NCBI RefSeq assembly: GCF_000682715.1
Contig: NZ_AWFH01000061.1
Span: 116,875-180,874, forward strand
Direction: 5' to 3'
Length of the DNA: 64,000 nucleotides
Source: Hyphomonas atlantica corrig.
GTDB lineage: Bacteria; Pseudomonadota; Alphaproteobacteria; Caulobacterales; Hyphomonadaceae
In this document: piece by piece, positions 1 to 8,506 of the stretch
How the letters are laid out: each line of letters begins with the position of its first letter
Position numbering within the stretch: the stretch's first letter is position 1
Notes under the pieces: generated by a model
The model's database searches: none
Told to the model about the DNA's origin: nothing
What the model saw: only the letters and a program-made list of their open reading frames with translations
Position numbers and translations under genes: made by a program

Positions 1-100
1 TTCCGGGAGGTCTGGGAGGGGGCAGCCGCAGTCTGTGTCATGAGCATCCTTCAGGGTGCGGCGATCCGCACGCAACAATATGCAAGGTCCTGGGAGGGGC

Positions 101-135
101 GGGTCGGCAATCCGATGTGTTCAGATTGCCGACCC
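101..135 (-). terminator. Hairpin after the TonB receptor gene
   Basis: A perfect 12-bp inverted repeat (GGGTCGGCAATC at 101-112, its complement at 124-135) lies 10 bp beyond the stop codon of the leftward TonB receptor gene. The loop is 11 nt. No U-run follows on the minus strand, so it may be a terminator without a strong U-tract or an mRNA 3'-end stabiliser. Nothing else recognisable is seen in positions 1-145. Confidence 0.5.
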
Positions 136-145
136 GCTCAGCTGA

Positions 146-2443
146 TTAGAAATCAACCGAGATTGAGGCAGTCAGCGTGCGTGGCGGGCCGTAGAAGGCG
201 GAGTACGCACTGTCGAAACCAAGCTGGCTTGGCGTAACGAAGTTATAGCCTGCGACGCGATACTCTTCGTCGGTCAGGTTGCGTCCGTGAATGCCAAAGC
301 GCAGGCGTTCAGAGGGAGACGTCCAGACGAAGCTGAGATCCAGCAGCGTGTAGGCATCGGGGTCGAGCGCTGGGCCGCCATTCGGGAACAGCACGTTCGT
401 ACCCGGCGCAAAACCTTCATTGTCGATGTTGAAGAGATTGTATTCGTCTCGATAGGAGGCCGAACCGGTGATGGAAATTGCCCCGAACTCCGGTCCGAAA
501 TCGCGCATATAGTTCAGGGACAATTGGCCCTGCAGTTCCGGCGTATTCTGCGTCACGAACTGGTCGGCGATGTTGGTTCCGGCGGAGATGATCTCCTGAA
601 TCTCTGCGTCAATGTAGCCGAGATTGCCCATCAGCGTGAACTCGTCATTGATGAACCAGCTGCCTTCGATCTCGAGGCCGGTGTATTCAGATGAACCGGC
701 ATTGAAGACGGAAGACACGAATGTGTCGTTCACGCCGTCATTGTCAGAGTCTGCGCCGCTTTGCACAGTGATCTGCTGGTCGGTGTATTCGGCAAAGAAG
801 ACGGCGGTGTTCAGCTGCAGGCGGTCATCAAAGAAGCTGCCCTTCACACCGATTTCATAGCTGTCGACCTTTTCAGGACCGAAGCCTTCTTCCGACAGGC
901 CGAGCGGATCGAGGTCTGCCCGGGCGCGGGGGTCAAAGCCGCCGGCCTTGAAGCCCTGCGCGAAGGTTGCGTAGATATTCAAGTCGTCGGTAGGCTGATA
1001 GGATACCGAAATCCGCGGGGTGAATTCCTCATCTTCCCGGTTCAGGCCAGTATAGCCGGTCTGGGTCGCAAGGAAGATGGATGTGGAATTGGTCGGATCA
1101 AAAGAGGCCGATCCAAGACCGAGCCAAAGCTCGCGAGTTACGTCTGCCGTTGTTTCGTCTTTCGTAAAGCGGCCGCCGAGGGAAACACTCCACTGGTCGG
1201 TCAGATCGTAGGTGAAATCACCGTACAGGGAGAAGTTCTCCTTGTCCTGCACACCGGCCTGGTAGACTGTCACGCCAAGGGCGCTGAGCAGCAGGTCGAA
1301 TGCGCCATCTGCCGTACCGTCCAGATAGTAGACACCGGCGACACCCGAGAGACGGTCGCCATTGTAAAGCAACTGGAATTCCTGGCTGAACTGTTCGTCG
1401 CTGTAGAAGGCGGGGACGTCAAAATCCGGGTTTGGCAGGGCGTCGAAGTCAATCGGTGTGACGGTCGAGCCTTCGCGGAACGCCGTGATGGATTTCAGCG
1501 TGAATTCATTGTTCACGTCCCACTGGCCAGTCAGAGAGAAGCCCTCGGTTTCCACCGAGTTGTCATCGCCGATCCCTGCGCGCGTATCATAGACATTGTC
1601 TGTGACTGGCAGGGTGCCATCTCCACTCGGGATCAGGCGGTGGCCGTGTTTGGCGTTGGAATCGTCTTCTGACTTGTCATAGGCGAGCCGGAAGAACAGG
1701 GAGTCTGTCGGGGCCCATTCCGCGCTCAGGCGATAGGCCAATACGTCCTTGTCGTAATGATCGGCGCCGGTGAAGAGGTTCTCGCCATAACCGTCGCGCT
1801 GATAGCTTGCGACCGCGCCGCCGACTGTGAACGTATCGCTGAGCGGGACGGAGCCGGAGAGGATGGCGTCCATCTGGCCATAGGAACCGAAATTGACCTT
1901 GGCTTTCAGGTCCGGCTCATCTTCCATTTTTGCGGTGACGTATTTGATTGCGCCGCCAATGGTGTTGCGACCATACAATGTGCCCTGAGGGCCACGCAGG
2001 ACTTCGATCCGTTCAATGTCGAAAATGTCGAGGATCGCGCCTTGTGGACGAGCGATATAGACATCGTCCACGTAGAGGCCAACGCCTGGCTCAAAGCCCC
2101 AGAGCGGATCTTGCTGACCAACACCGCGAATGAAGGCGATCAGTGTGGAGTTCGAGCCCCGGGCAACTTCGATCGTGGCGTTCGGCGTCGAGCGCTGGAT
2201 GGAGGTGATGTCGACCGCGCCGGTGGCTTCCAGCTGTTCACCGCTGAAAGCAGAGACGGAAAGCGGAACGTCGATCAGGTCTTCCTCGCGGCGTTGCGCG
2301 GTGACGGTGACGCGGCCAAGGGTGCGGGCCTCTTCAGCCGTGTCTTCTTCAGCGTCCTGCGCATGCGCAGCGTATTGGCCTGCGGTCAGCGCGAGCGCCG
2401 AAACGAGACCGAATCTCAGCGTAGTGAATTTGTGATGTCCCAA
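146..2443 (-). CDS. TonB-dependent outer-membrane receptor
   Basis: Predicted 765-residue outer-membrane receptor that would import a ligand (siderophore, vitamin or oligosaccharide; not predictable) using TonB-ExbB-ExbD energy. The chosen start is TTG at 2443, because GGGAGG lies a few bases upstream and the protein then begins with a signal peptide ending AHA|Q near residue 28. A longer frame to 2536 lacks these signals. A plug domain follows (VTVTAQRREE, then DVPLSVSAFSG), then a long beta-barrel with the NLTDEEYR motif and a C-terminal aromatic residue (ISVDF), typical for Bam-dependent insertion. The AraC-type regulator gene lies 108 bp upstream on the same strand and may control it (inference). 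Family call is firm; substrate unknown. Confidence 0.92.
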   Translation of the reverse strand: MGHHKFTTLRFGLVSALALTAGQYAAHAQDAEEDTAEEARTLGRVTVTAQRREEDLIDVPLSVSAFSGEQLEATGAVDITSIQRSTPNATIEVARGSNSTLIAFIRGVGQQDPLWGFEPGVGLYVDDVYIARPQGAILDIFDIERIEVLRGPQGTLYGRNTIGGAIKYVTAKMEDEPDLKAKVNFGSYGQMDAILSGSVPLSDTFTVGGAVASYQRDGYGENLFTGADHYDKDVLAYRLSAEWAPTDSLFFRLAYDKSEDDSNAKHGHRLIPSGDGTLPVTDNVYDTRAGIGDDNSVETEGFSLTGQWDVNNEFTLKSITAFREGSTVTPIDFDALPNPDFDVPAFYSDEQFSQEFQLLYNGDRLSGVAGVYYLDGTADGAFDLLLSALGVTVYQAGVQDKENFSLYGDFTYDLTDQWSVSLGGRFTKDETTADVTRELWLGLGSASFDPTNSTSIFLATQTGYTGLNREDEEFTPRISVSYQPTDDLNIYATFAQGFKAGGFDPRARADLDPLGLSEEGFGPEKVDSYEIGVKGSFFDDRLQLNTAVFFAEYTDQQITVQSGADSDNDGVNDTFVSSVFNAGSSEYTGLEIEGSWFINDEFTLMGNLGYIDAEIQEIISAGTNIADQFVTQNTPELQGQLSLNYMRDFGPEFGAISITGSASYRDEYNLFNIDNEGFAPGTNVLFPNGGPALDPDAYTLLDLSFVWTSPSERLRFGIHGRNLTDEEYRVAGYNFVTPSQLGFDSAYSAFYGPPRTLTASISVDF

Positions 2444-2551
2444 TTTTTCCTCCCAAGGGCATTCTTCTATTTGACGGGAGTTTTCCAGAAACCGCACATG
2501 ACGGCGATGACATATGGGTTCAGCGCGAGTGAACATATTCGCTCGCGCAAA

Positions 2552-3610
2552 TCAGGCTTGAGCGGTTTCGACGCCAGACTTTGCATAGGCTGCGGGTGAC
2601 ACGCCGCGCATTTTCTTGAAGGCGCGATTGAAGGCCCGCACGTCAGAATAGCCGAGGGAATCGGAAACCTGACTGACGCTGATACCCTGGCTGAGCATCA
2701 GGCCGGCTCGTTCGGCGCGGCTCTCCTGAAGAATATCTCGGAAGCTGGTGCCTTCTTCGCTCAGGCGCCGGCGCAGGGTGGCGACGCTCACGTCGAGACG
2801 CTGGGCCACAGCAGCTTGGGTTTCATATCCATCCGAAATCAGATCAGAGGTCCGTACGGCGAAGGCCCGCACATCGGCGGATGGGGCGAGGCCGTCGAGA
2901 TGTCGGATGACGCGCGCAAAAATGCCATCAGCGGTCAGGTCCACTTCCGGGGCGGGCGTGATGGGCTCGCAGGCAATGTCGATGTCGTAGATCAGCTCGT
3001 AGGCCGCATGGCCGTAGCCGATGGGGACTTGCCAGAAACCCAACTGGCCATTCCCGTCATCGTGCCGGTTTCGCAGCAGGCTCACGCGTTGCAGGCCGCG
3101 ACCGGCTGCGCCGCCGGTCAGGCTGTCGAGCAGGGCGTGAGTCTTGATGAGCAGCGCGTCGCCCACGAAATGTGTCAGCGCGCGATCATCCCGAAAGCGA
3201 TAGGGGAAGGTGGAATCATCAACGACCAGCGTCAGGGTGCGGTCGGTCTGGCGCACATAATTGTAGCGCCCGCCATGCATCATGTTGAAATGCGATGCGA
3301 GGCTGCGAATGGCATCCTGCAAAGTGGCGGCGGCCTGTATCTGTGTGACCACGAATGTGCCGGTCTGGTAGAGCAGCTTTCGCTCTGACAGCTGTGCGGT
3401 CAGGTCATCAAAGGATCGGGCGATTTCGCGCTGGATGCGGTAATAGTCGACGAGGTCAATCCGCGTACCCGGCGCATCACGGCGCTTGCCTGGGTCGATG
3501 CCCAGTCGGTGCAGCAAACCGTCCACATCCACGCCGGACGTGCCCGCCCATGAAAGGATCGGTTCGATCTGCTGGAGTTCAAAACTGGCCCGGGCCGTTG
3601 TGGTCGACAT
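2552..3610 (-). CDS. AraC-family transcriptional regulator
   Basis: 352-residue regulator if translation begins at the ATG at 3610 (MSTTTARASFEL); an in-frame start at 3688 would add 26 residues unlike the family. The N-terminal two thirds resembles the ligand-binding 'arabinose-binding' domain found in OruR/ArgR-like AraC proteins. The last ~90 residues are the double helix-turn-helix, with AAVAQRLDVSVATLRRRL and then GYSDVRAFNRAFKK plus the GVSPAAY signature. It sits directly upstream of the TonB receptor gene on the same strand, so control of that receptor or co-transcription is plausible but unproven. No ligand can be assigned. Confidence 0.9.
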   Translation of the reverse strand: MSTTTARASFELQQIEPILSWAGTSGVDVDGLLHRLGIDPGKRRDAPGTRIDLVDYYRIQREIARSFDDLTAQLSERKLLYQTGTFVVTQIQAAATLQDAIRSLASHFNMMHGGRYNYVRQTDRTLTLVVDDSTFPYRFRDDRALTHFVGDALLIKTHALLDSLTGGAAGRGLQRVSLLRNRHDDGNGQLGFWQVPIGYGHAAYELIYDIDIACEPITPAPEVDLTADGIFARVIRHLDGLAPSADVRAFAVRTSDLISDGYETQAAVAQRLDVSVATLRRRLSEEGTSFRDILQESRAERAGLMLSQGISVSQVSDSLGYSDVRAFNRAFKKMRGVSPAAYAKSGVETAQA

Positions 3611-3693
3611 GGAGCGCTTATAGCAGGTTTCGGTATCGAAAACGTATCCTGATTCCAGAGGAAGTTTCCGATTATGTCCTTCCCGCAACAGGT

Positions 3694-4014
3694 CTAGCGA
3701 TAATAGGCGCAGAGCGTGTTGACGAGTTCGCGGCCGATACCGCCGGCGCAGCGATAGTAGATGGTCTGCGCATCGCGGCGGCTTTCCACCAGATTCGCCG
3801 CACGCAGCTTTGCCAGGTGCTGAGAAACGGCAGAGTGCGACTGGCCAGTCATTTCAGCCAGTTGGTGAACCGGTCGTTCGCCTTCATTCAGGGCGCACAT
3901 GATCTTCAGCCGCGTATCGCTCGACATGGCCTTCATCACCTCTGACGCCTCATGGATGCGCTCTGACATCAGGTCAAAGGCGTCCTTGGTCTGGGGTTTT
4001 GCGTGTGCAGCCAT
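3694..4014 (-). CDS. ArsR/SmtB-family repressor, BigR/SqrR-like
   Basis: A 106-residue winged-helix protein of standard ArsR-family length. The recognition helix region is HQLAEMTGQSHSAVSQHLAKLRAANLV, followed by the wing RRDAQTIYY. No metal-binding CVCDL motif is present. Cysteines occur at residues 40 (KIMCAL), 89 and 102; Cys40 is where BigR/SqrR-type sulfide sensors carry one of their two redox cysteines, and Cys102 is close to, though not exactly at, the position of the other. A persulfide or redox sensor is therefore possible, but this is inference. An AT-rich palindrome 46 bp upstream of the start (4060-4075) is a likely autoregulatory operator. No obvious sulfide-metabolism gene is adjacent. 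Confidence 0.88.
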   Translation of the reverse strand: MAAHAKPQTKDAFDLMSERIHEASEVMKAMSSDTRLKIMCALNEGERPVHQLAEMTGQSHSAVSQHLAKLRAANLVESRRDAQTIYYRCAGGIGRELVNTLCAYYR

Positions 4015-4059
4015 TTATTTTCAATCTCGCTTCAGATTTCAGAACCAATTCTGTCCAAT

Positions 4060-4075
4060 ATGCGTATATATGCAT
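4060..4075. promoter_or_regulatory. Putative operator of the ArsR-family repressor
   Basis: ATGCGTATATATGCAT is a 16-bp palindrome with one imperfect pair. It lies upstream of the leftward ArsR-family gene, where ArsR-family repressors normally bind, and its AT-rich dyad form fits the family. Binding is inferred. Confidence 0.42.
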
Positions 4076-4168
4076 CAACAAAGTGCAAAACAGAGGCCGA
4101 TCAGCAGTTGACCGGTCTCTGAAAGCTGAAACTGCCGGTATTACGGGGCTTTTGCTGAGCTTCAAATC

Positions 4169-4197
4169 TTGCCGGAATCTGTGCAAGGCTTTATGCG
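4169..4197 (+). promoter_or_regulatory. Possible infA promoter
   Basis: TTGCCG at 4169-4174 and TATGCG at 4192-4197 are separated by 17 bp and lie about 50 bp before the infA start. Both hexamers are only partial matches to the housekeeping consensus, so this is a weak prediction. Confidence 0.3.
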
Positions 4198-4249
4198 CCC
4201 CCTATATGCGTTTCGGCGGCGCAACGGACCGCCCTGATTTGGAGACTGC

Positions 4250-4468
4250 ATGTCGAAGGAAGAACTGATTGAATTCGAAGGCACAGTTGTGGAACTGCTG
4301 CCGAACGCGACGTTCCGCGTGAAACTCGAGAACGACCACGAGATCATTGCCCACACGGCTGGCAAGATGCGCAAGAACCGCATCCGCGTGCTGACGGGTG
4401 ACAAGGTGATGGTCGAGATGACCCCATATGACCTGACCAAGGGTCGTATCACCTACCGCTTCAAATAA
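4250..4468 (+). CDS. infA: Translation initiation factor IF-1
   Basis: A 72-residue single OB-fold protein of exactly the usual IF-1 length. IF-1 binds the ribosomal A site during 30S initiation and cooperates with IF-2 and IF-3. Characteristic stretches are [17 protein letters not shown], then [15 protein letters not shown] and [18 protein letters not shown]. The ATG at 4250 is preceded by TTGGAG at a normal distance. The maf gene follows after 5 bp on the same strand and is presumably co-transcribed, an arrangement common in alphaproteobacteria. Confidence 0.98.
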   Translation: MSKEELIEFEGTVVELLPNATFRVKLENDHEIIAHTAGKMRKNRIRVLTGDKVMVEMTPYDLTKGRITYRFK

Positions 4469-4473
4469 GAGAT

Positions 4474-5055
4474 ATGGCGTCCTCAGGGCCTGTTCCCCTG
4501 ATCCTCGCCAGTGCGAGTCCCCGGCGGCGAGACCTGCTCGCCCAGATCGGGATAGTGCCGGACGCGATCTGCCCCACTGATATCGACGAAACCCGTCGCA
4601 AGGACGAGTCTCCCCGCGCGCTGGCCGAACGGCTGGCGCGAGAGAAGGCTGAGGCTTGCCCGGAAGCAGGCTTTGTATTGGCCGCGGACACCGTGGTTTC
4701 GCTGGGCCAGAGGAACCTTGAAAAAGCGGCCGACGCCGAAGAGGCCGAAGCCTTCCTGCGGCTGCTGTCGGGCCGGGCGCATCAGTGCATTACCGGCGTA
4801 GCCGTGAAAGCGCCGGATGGCCGGGTGAACAGCCGCACCGTGATGGCCCGTGTGAAGGTGAAGCGGCTGACTGATCAGGAGATTGCCGCCTACATCGCCA
4901 GCGAGGAATGGCGCGGCAAGGCAGGCGGCTATGGCATTCAGGGCATGGCCGGAGCCTTCATCACCCATATCAGCGGCAGCTATACCACCATTGTCGGCCT
5001 GCCGCTGTATGAGACCAAATCCCTGCTCGAAGGCATGGGGTGGCGACCGGCCTGA
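4474..5055 (+). CDS. maf: Maf-family nucleotide pyrophosphatase
   Basis: A 193-residue Maf/YhdE/YceF-type nucleoside triphosphate pyrophosphatase. The family hydrolyses non-canonical or modified nucleotides (such as dTTP/UTP or methylated bases) to monophosphates; which substrate class applies here cannot be read from sequence alone. Visible signatures are SASPRRRDLL at the N-terminus, the catalytic-region AADTVVSLG, and YGIQGMAG near the C-terminus. It follows infA by 5 bp with little Shine-Dalgarno sequence of its own, suggesting translational coupling. In many relatives an RNase E/G gene follows; here the next gene is convergent. Confidence 0.93.
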   Translation: MASSGPVPLILASASPRRRDLLAQIGIVPDAICPTDIDETRRKDESPRALAERLAREKAEACPEAGFVLAADTVVSLGQRNLEKAADAEEAEAFLRLLSGRAHQCITGVAVKAPDGRVNSRTVMARVKVKRLTDQEIAAYIASEEWRGKAGGYGIQGMAGAFITHISGSYTTIVGLPLYETKSLLEGMGWRPA

Positions 5056-5067
5056 GACCCGCGCCTG

Positions 5068-5415
5068 TTAGGCCCGTTCCCAGCTGGTGATGGCCAGCAG
5101 GCTCAGCGCCACAACCCCGCCCACCATCAGCCAAATCGGGTCCGCACTGGTCACGAGGCTCGCGTCCTGGCGTGCATCGGTCACGGTTCGGGTGACGATC
5201 TGGTCCAGTCCCGTCCAGTTGGCCAGCAGGCCCGGCAATTGCATGGCGGCAACCCCTGCGCCCGCAATGCCGACTGCACCCAGCAGAAGGCGGCGGAACA
5301 GGGATCTACGTCGGATGCCGGTCATGACCTCATCCACAAAGGGGGCGGGATCCATCTTGCGGTCTTCTGCCGCGAAGAGATCGGTCAGGTCTGAATAAGT
5401 TTCCTGGTCTCGCAT
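5068..5415 (-). CDS. Two-TM membrane protein, probable anti-sigma partner
   Basis: 115-residue protein not assigned to a named family. Residues 1-35 are polar and acidic with ...AEDRKMDPAPFVDEVMTGIRRR; one membrane segment spans about 38-60 and another about 92-112. There is no HxxxCxxC zinc anti-sigma motif. The gene starts 12 bp after the ECF sigma gene on the same strand, the position usually occupied by the cognate anti-sigma factor, so a membrane-bound sigma regulator is the best inference. The sequence alone does not prove that. Confidence 0.7.
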   Translation of the reverse strand: MRDQETYSDLTDLFAAEDRKMDPAPFVDEVMTGIRRRSLFRRLLLGAVGIAGAGVAAMQLPGLLANWTGLDQIVTRTVTDARQDASLVTSADPIWLMVGGVVALSLLAITSWERA

Positions 5416-5427
5416 CAGATTACTCCA

Positions 5428-5955
5428 TCACGCCACATGGCTGCTTTCAAGGTGTTTGCGAAGCGCCGCCACGCCGCGCGTCACATGGGATTTTATGGTG
5501 CCAAGCGGCCAGCCGGTCGCTTCGGCTGCTTCGCGGTGGGACAGGCCCGAGGCCACACACAGCACCACGCAAACCCTCTGGGCCTCTGACAGTTTCTCCA
5601 GAGCCCGGTTGAGATCCATCTGGTCTCCGACCTCATCGGATTGCGTGCGTTCAAACGGGATGATCTCGGCCGTTTCGTCAAACTCGATCTCGATCTTCTG
5701 CTTGCGGCGGGCTTGCAGGTATTCCCGCCAGCAGATCGTGCAGACCCAGGCAGAAAAGGTGCCGCCCGCGTATGAGCCGATTTTCTGCCAGGCCTTCAGG
5801 AAGGTCGCCTGTGCAATGTCGTCTCCGTCGCTAACCGAGCCGGTCAGGCGGCGGGCCATGCCGCGCACGCGAGCCTGATGGCGCCGCACGAGTTCGGCAA
5901 AGTCTGCCTCATGCCCTCGCGCAGCACTTGCGGCCAGGTCCGGATCGCTGCGCAT
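5428..5955 (-). CDS. ECF-family RNA polymerase sigma factor
   Basis: A 175-residue extracytoplasmic-function sigma factor. Region 2 is visible as DFAELVRRHQARVRGMARRL followed by DGDDIAQATFLKAW, and region 4 as LSEAQRVCVVLCVASGLSHR followed by the helix-turn-helix GWPLGTIKSHVTRG. The ATG at 5955 is chosen because GAGGGAGGG precedes it; a longer frame to 6063 would run into the neighbouring gene. The downstream gene encodes a two-TM protein and the upstream one a small membrane protein, all leftward, forming a compact membrane-signal-to-transcription module. Target promoters are unknown. Confidence 0.94.
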   Translation of the reverse strand: MRSDPDLAASAARGHEADFAELVRRHQARVRGMARRLTGSVSDGDDIAQATFLKAWQKIGSYAGGTFSAWVCTICWREYLQARRKQKIEIEFDETAEIIPFERTQSDEVGDQMDLNRALEKLSEAQRVCVVLCVASGLSHREAAEATGWPLGTIKSHVTRGVAALRKHLESSHVA

Positions 5956-5986
5956 GTCGCGCCCTCCCTCGGCAACCAGTCTCAGC

Positions 5987-6361
5987 TCAGCCCCTTTGCT
6001 CACGGCGACCCGCTGCCCAGAGGCCAAGATAGGCCAGACCGATGAAGACAGGGAAGGACGCAACGCCGATCATCGGCTTGACGGCTTCACCTTCTTCCAT
6101 GCCGACCATGAGGCCCAGGAAGCCGAAGGCGATGCCGACAGCCATGAACAGCACGCCGCGGCGCAGGTCCGCGCGGACGGGATCGGTAATCAGGGCGAGT
6201 TTCTCCATCGCCTCTCCGGTCAGGTCCTGGCCCTTGTCGACGGCATGGCGCACAGTTTCGTGCAGGGTCAGGCGCTTCTTGAAATTGTAGTGACTGACCA
6301 GCCAGACGATGCCGGCAATCGATCCGAAAAACGCGATAGGGACGATGATGTCTTCACTCAT
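5987..6361 (-). CDS. Small membrane protein, DUF6249-like
   Basis: 124-residue protein with three predicted membrane segments at about residues 5-24, 68-90 and 97-117. A charged stretch lies between the first two (FKKRLTLHETVRHAVDKGQ). The arrangement resembles the DUF6249 family, often encoded beside ECF sigma/anti-sigma pairs. It lies 31 bp upstream of the sigma gene on the same strand and is probably co-transcribed with it. Function is unknown; a role in sensing or in modulating the sigma factor is inference from position. Confidence 0.72.
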   Translation of the reverse strand: MSEDIIVPIAFFGSIAGIVWLVSHYNFKKRLTLHETVRHAVDKGQDLTGEAMEKLALITDPVRADLRRGVLFMAVGIAFGFLGLMVGMEEGEAVKPMIGVASFPVFIGLAYLGLWAAGRREQRG

Positions 6362-6513
6362 TAGAGGGCTCCTTCAAGCAAAATGTGGCGGCGGATTTCT
6401 GCGCCTTTGCTGAGTAGATGCAGGCAGGATCGTGTTTGGATGCAGGGGGCAGACATTTTTCTTTCTGCCGCCTCCGCTTGCCCCAGGCAGGCCCGGCGGC
6501 TAATCGCGGGGCA

Positions 6514-7227
6514 ATGGTAAAGCTGAGATCCAAGAAGAATCGCAAACCGCATGTCGCGCCGGACCTGTCGACGCCGCAGGGGCGCGCCCGTGCCCGGCGT
6601 GAACTTGTCTGGGGCGATCACGGATTCCTGCGCAAGATGTTCTCGAACCTGCACCAGATCTCTCCGGAGATGTGGCGTGCAAACCAGCCATCGCCGAAGA
6701 AGGTGGTTGAATATGCCGAAACGCTGGGCATTCGCACGATCCTGAATCTTCGCGGCACCAGCACCAAGGGCTATTACCTTCTGGAGAAGGAAGCCTGCGA
6801 AAAAGCGGGAATCACGCTGGTCGATTTTCAGGTCTTCTCCCGCGACACGCCAACGAAGGAAGCCTTGTTCGCGGCGAAGGAATTGTTCGACACAATCGAG
6901 TATCCGGCACTGATGCATTGCAAATCCGGCGCAGATCGCGCGGGACTGATGTCTGTTCTCTACAAATTGCTGCGTGAACAAGTGCCTTATGAAGAGGCAA
7001 TCGAGCAATTGTCGCTGAAATACCTGCATGTGAAACACGGCAAGACCGGCATGCTGGATGCCTTTTTCCAGACCTATGCCGACTATAATGCAGGCCGCGA
7101 TCCGGCGGATTGGAAACCCTTCCTGGACTGGGTGGAAGAGGATTATGACCGGTTGCAGGTGAAGGAGGATTTCCTGCGCGAGTTCGGCAAGGGCGTTCAG
7201 GTCGACAAGATCCTGCGACGGGAATAG
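6514..7227 (+). CDS. Protein tyrosine/dual-specificity phosphatase
   Basis: A 237-residue cytoplasmic phosphatase. It carries the PTP signature HCKSGADR (HCx5R), with catalytic Cys136 and Arg142; Asp111 in SRDTP is a candidate general acid. Upstream, AETLGIRTILNLRG resembles the beta-strand region of the DSP family. The start is the ATG at 6514 (MVKLRSKKN); the frame is open further upstream but that stretch is Cys-rich and unlike the family. The substrate could be a phosphoprotein or a small phosphorylated molecule. It is divergent from the sigma module. Confidence 0.85.
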   Translation: MVKLRSKKNRKPHVAPDLSTPQGRARARRELVWGDHGFLRKMFSNLHQISPEMWRANQPSPKKVVEYAETLGIRTILNLRGTSTKGYYLLEKEACEKAGITLVDFQVFSRDTPTKEALFAAKELFDTIEYPALMHCKSGADRAGLMSVLYKLLREQVPYEEAIEQLSLKYLHVKHGKTGMLDAFFQTYADYNAGRDPADWKPFLDWVEEDYDRLQVKEDFLREFGKGVQVDKILRRE

Positions 7228-7288
7228 GCGCTTTCCTGTTGGTTAATTTCATGCTTGGCTGGGCATTGAAGTTTCCGGAGCTGCCAGA

Positions 7289-7600
7289 ATGCGCGTCCTG
7301 ACCCTGTCCTGCCTATGCTTGGCGATGCTGGCTGCCTGCAGCCAGAAATCGGACCGCGAGCTGCTCACCGAAGCCTGTATTGCCGATGGCGAAGCGCCAG
7401 AAACCTGCGCCTGCATCAGTGGCGTCATGGAAGAGAAGCTGAGCCCGGACCTTTACCGTCGCACGGCTGCTGCCATAGGGCGCGAGCGCCGGGATGTGGG
7501 CGATTTCGTGGAATCACTGTCGATGAGCGAACAGCTCGAATTCGCTGGTACGCTTTCGGCCATGATCAGTTGTGAATTGTCAGGGCAGGAGGGGGAATGA
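7289..7600 (+). CDS. Small predicted lipoprotein, unknown function
   Basis: 103-residue protein with a lipoprotein signal peptide: a short positively charged N-terminus, a hydrophobic core and the lipobox LAAC with Cys17 as the acylated residue. The mature part is small, acidic and contains a CxC pair (ETCACISG), possibly forming a disulfide. No family was recognised. It lies 61 bp after the phosphatase gene and could be in its transcript. Confidence 0.72.
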   Translation: MRVLTLSCLCLAMLAACSQKSDRELLTEACIADGEAPETCACISGVMEEKLSPDLYRRTAAAIGRERRDVGDFVESLSMSEQLEFAGTLSAMISCELSGQEGE

Positions 7601-7720
7601 ACCCGGCCTGTCGCAAAACAGTTTCCCGCCAGTCATGGGATATTCGTTTGTCACGTGTAATCGGGTGACGCGCGGAAGCAATCCGCATAGAAATAGCTTG
7701 GAGTTAAGGAAGGGGATCTC

Positions 7721-7996
7721 ATGAAGTTCTTTATCATCAACAGCTTCCGCACGATGGTTTACGTCGCCTATATCGCGATCATTGTCGCGGGCATCGCGCT
7801 GGGACTGTACAATCGCGGGGAGTTCACGGGCGAATTGCTCGGCCTGACCGGTACGCTGGCTCAGGTGGCAGACTTTGCTGTCTTCACCGTCGGGGGATGG
7901 ATTGCAGCCAGCCTCGTGTGCGGCTTGATCGTGACGCTGCTGGACATCCGGGACGACATCAACGACCGCCTGCCAGACGCCCGTCGCGACGACTGA
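7721..7996 (+). CDS. Small two-TM membrane protein (DUF4282-like)
   Basis: 91-residue protein with membrane segments at about residues 10-33 and 55-78 and a charged C-terminal tail (DIRDDINDRLPDARRDD). The layout resembles DUF4282 proteins, but the assignment is loose. A good ribosome-binding sequence (GGAAGGGG) precedes the ATG at 7721. A clear terminator follows, so it is probably a single-gene unit. No function can be given. Confidence 0.7.
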   Translation: MKFFIINSFRTMVYVAYIAIIVAGIALGLYNRGEFTGELLGLTGTLAQVADFAVFTVGGWIAASLVCGLIVTLLDIRDDINDRLPDARRDD

Positions 7997-8025
7997 TCGG
8001 GGCCGGTGAACCGCCAGGAATATTC

Positions 8026-8056
8026 AAGGGCCATCGAATCATTCGATGGCCCTTTT
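8026..8056 (+). terminator. Rho-independent terminator
   Basis: AAGGGCCATCG and its complement CGATGGCCCTT form a stem (inner bases can extend it), followed by TTTT. It ends the transcript of the two-TM protein gene and lies just before the ribosome-binding site of the next gene. Confidence 0.75.
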
Positions 8057-8075
8057 CAATAGGGAGGAAATAAAC

Positions 8076-8462
8076 ATGACATCACTCGAAGTGGCCGCCA
8101 TCTACGTGGCCGTAAACATGCTGCTGCTGATCTACCTCGCGCTCCGCGTGGTTTCCGTGCGCCAGTCCGCGCGAGTCTCCGTCGGGACCGGTGGCAATGA
8201 GACCCTGGAACTGCGCACGCGGGTCCACGGCAATGCGACGGAATACATTCCGGCCATGCTGGTTGGCCTCGTCGTGGCTGCGCTGATGGGACTGCCAGCC
8301 TGGGCCATTCATGTTGGCGGCGGACTGTTCACGCTGGGCCGGGTGATGCACATGATCGGTATGGGCGGAAACATCCTGCCGCTGCGTGCAGGGGGCATCC
8401 TGCTCAGCTGGATTACCATGATCCTCGTTGCCGGGGCGCTGCTGTTCCACGCTTTCGCCTGA
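8076..8462 (+). CDS. MAPEG-family membrane protein
   Basis: 128-residue integral membrane protein with four hydrophobic segments, of the MAPEG family (membrane-associated proteins in eicosanoid and glutathione metabolism). The signature region is ELRTRVHGNATEYIPAML, containing the conserved R and the N/E pair, and GRVMHMIGM near the third segment. In bacteria these may act as glutathione transferases or peroxidases, but most are uncharacterised. The ATG at 8076 has GGGAGGAAA upstream, so the longer in-frame start at 8046 is rejected. Confidence 0.9.
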   Translation: MTSLEVAAIYVAVNMLLLIYLALRVVSVRQSARVSVGTGGNETLELRTRVHGNATEYIPAMLVGLVVAALMGLPAWAIHVGGGLFTLGRVMHMIGMGGNILPLRAGGILLSWITMILVAGALLFHAFA

Positions 8463-8506
8463 ACTGAGCAGTTGCGCGAAACCTGCGCAAAGTCCATCTA
8501 GCCGGA

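Noticed and set aside
1757..2599. 280-codon plus-strand frame opposite the TonB receptor
   Set aside because: Shadow of a strongly supported gene; no signal, motif or ribosome-binding site.
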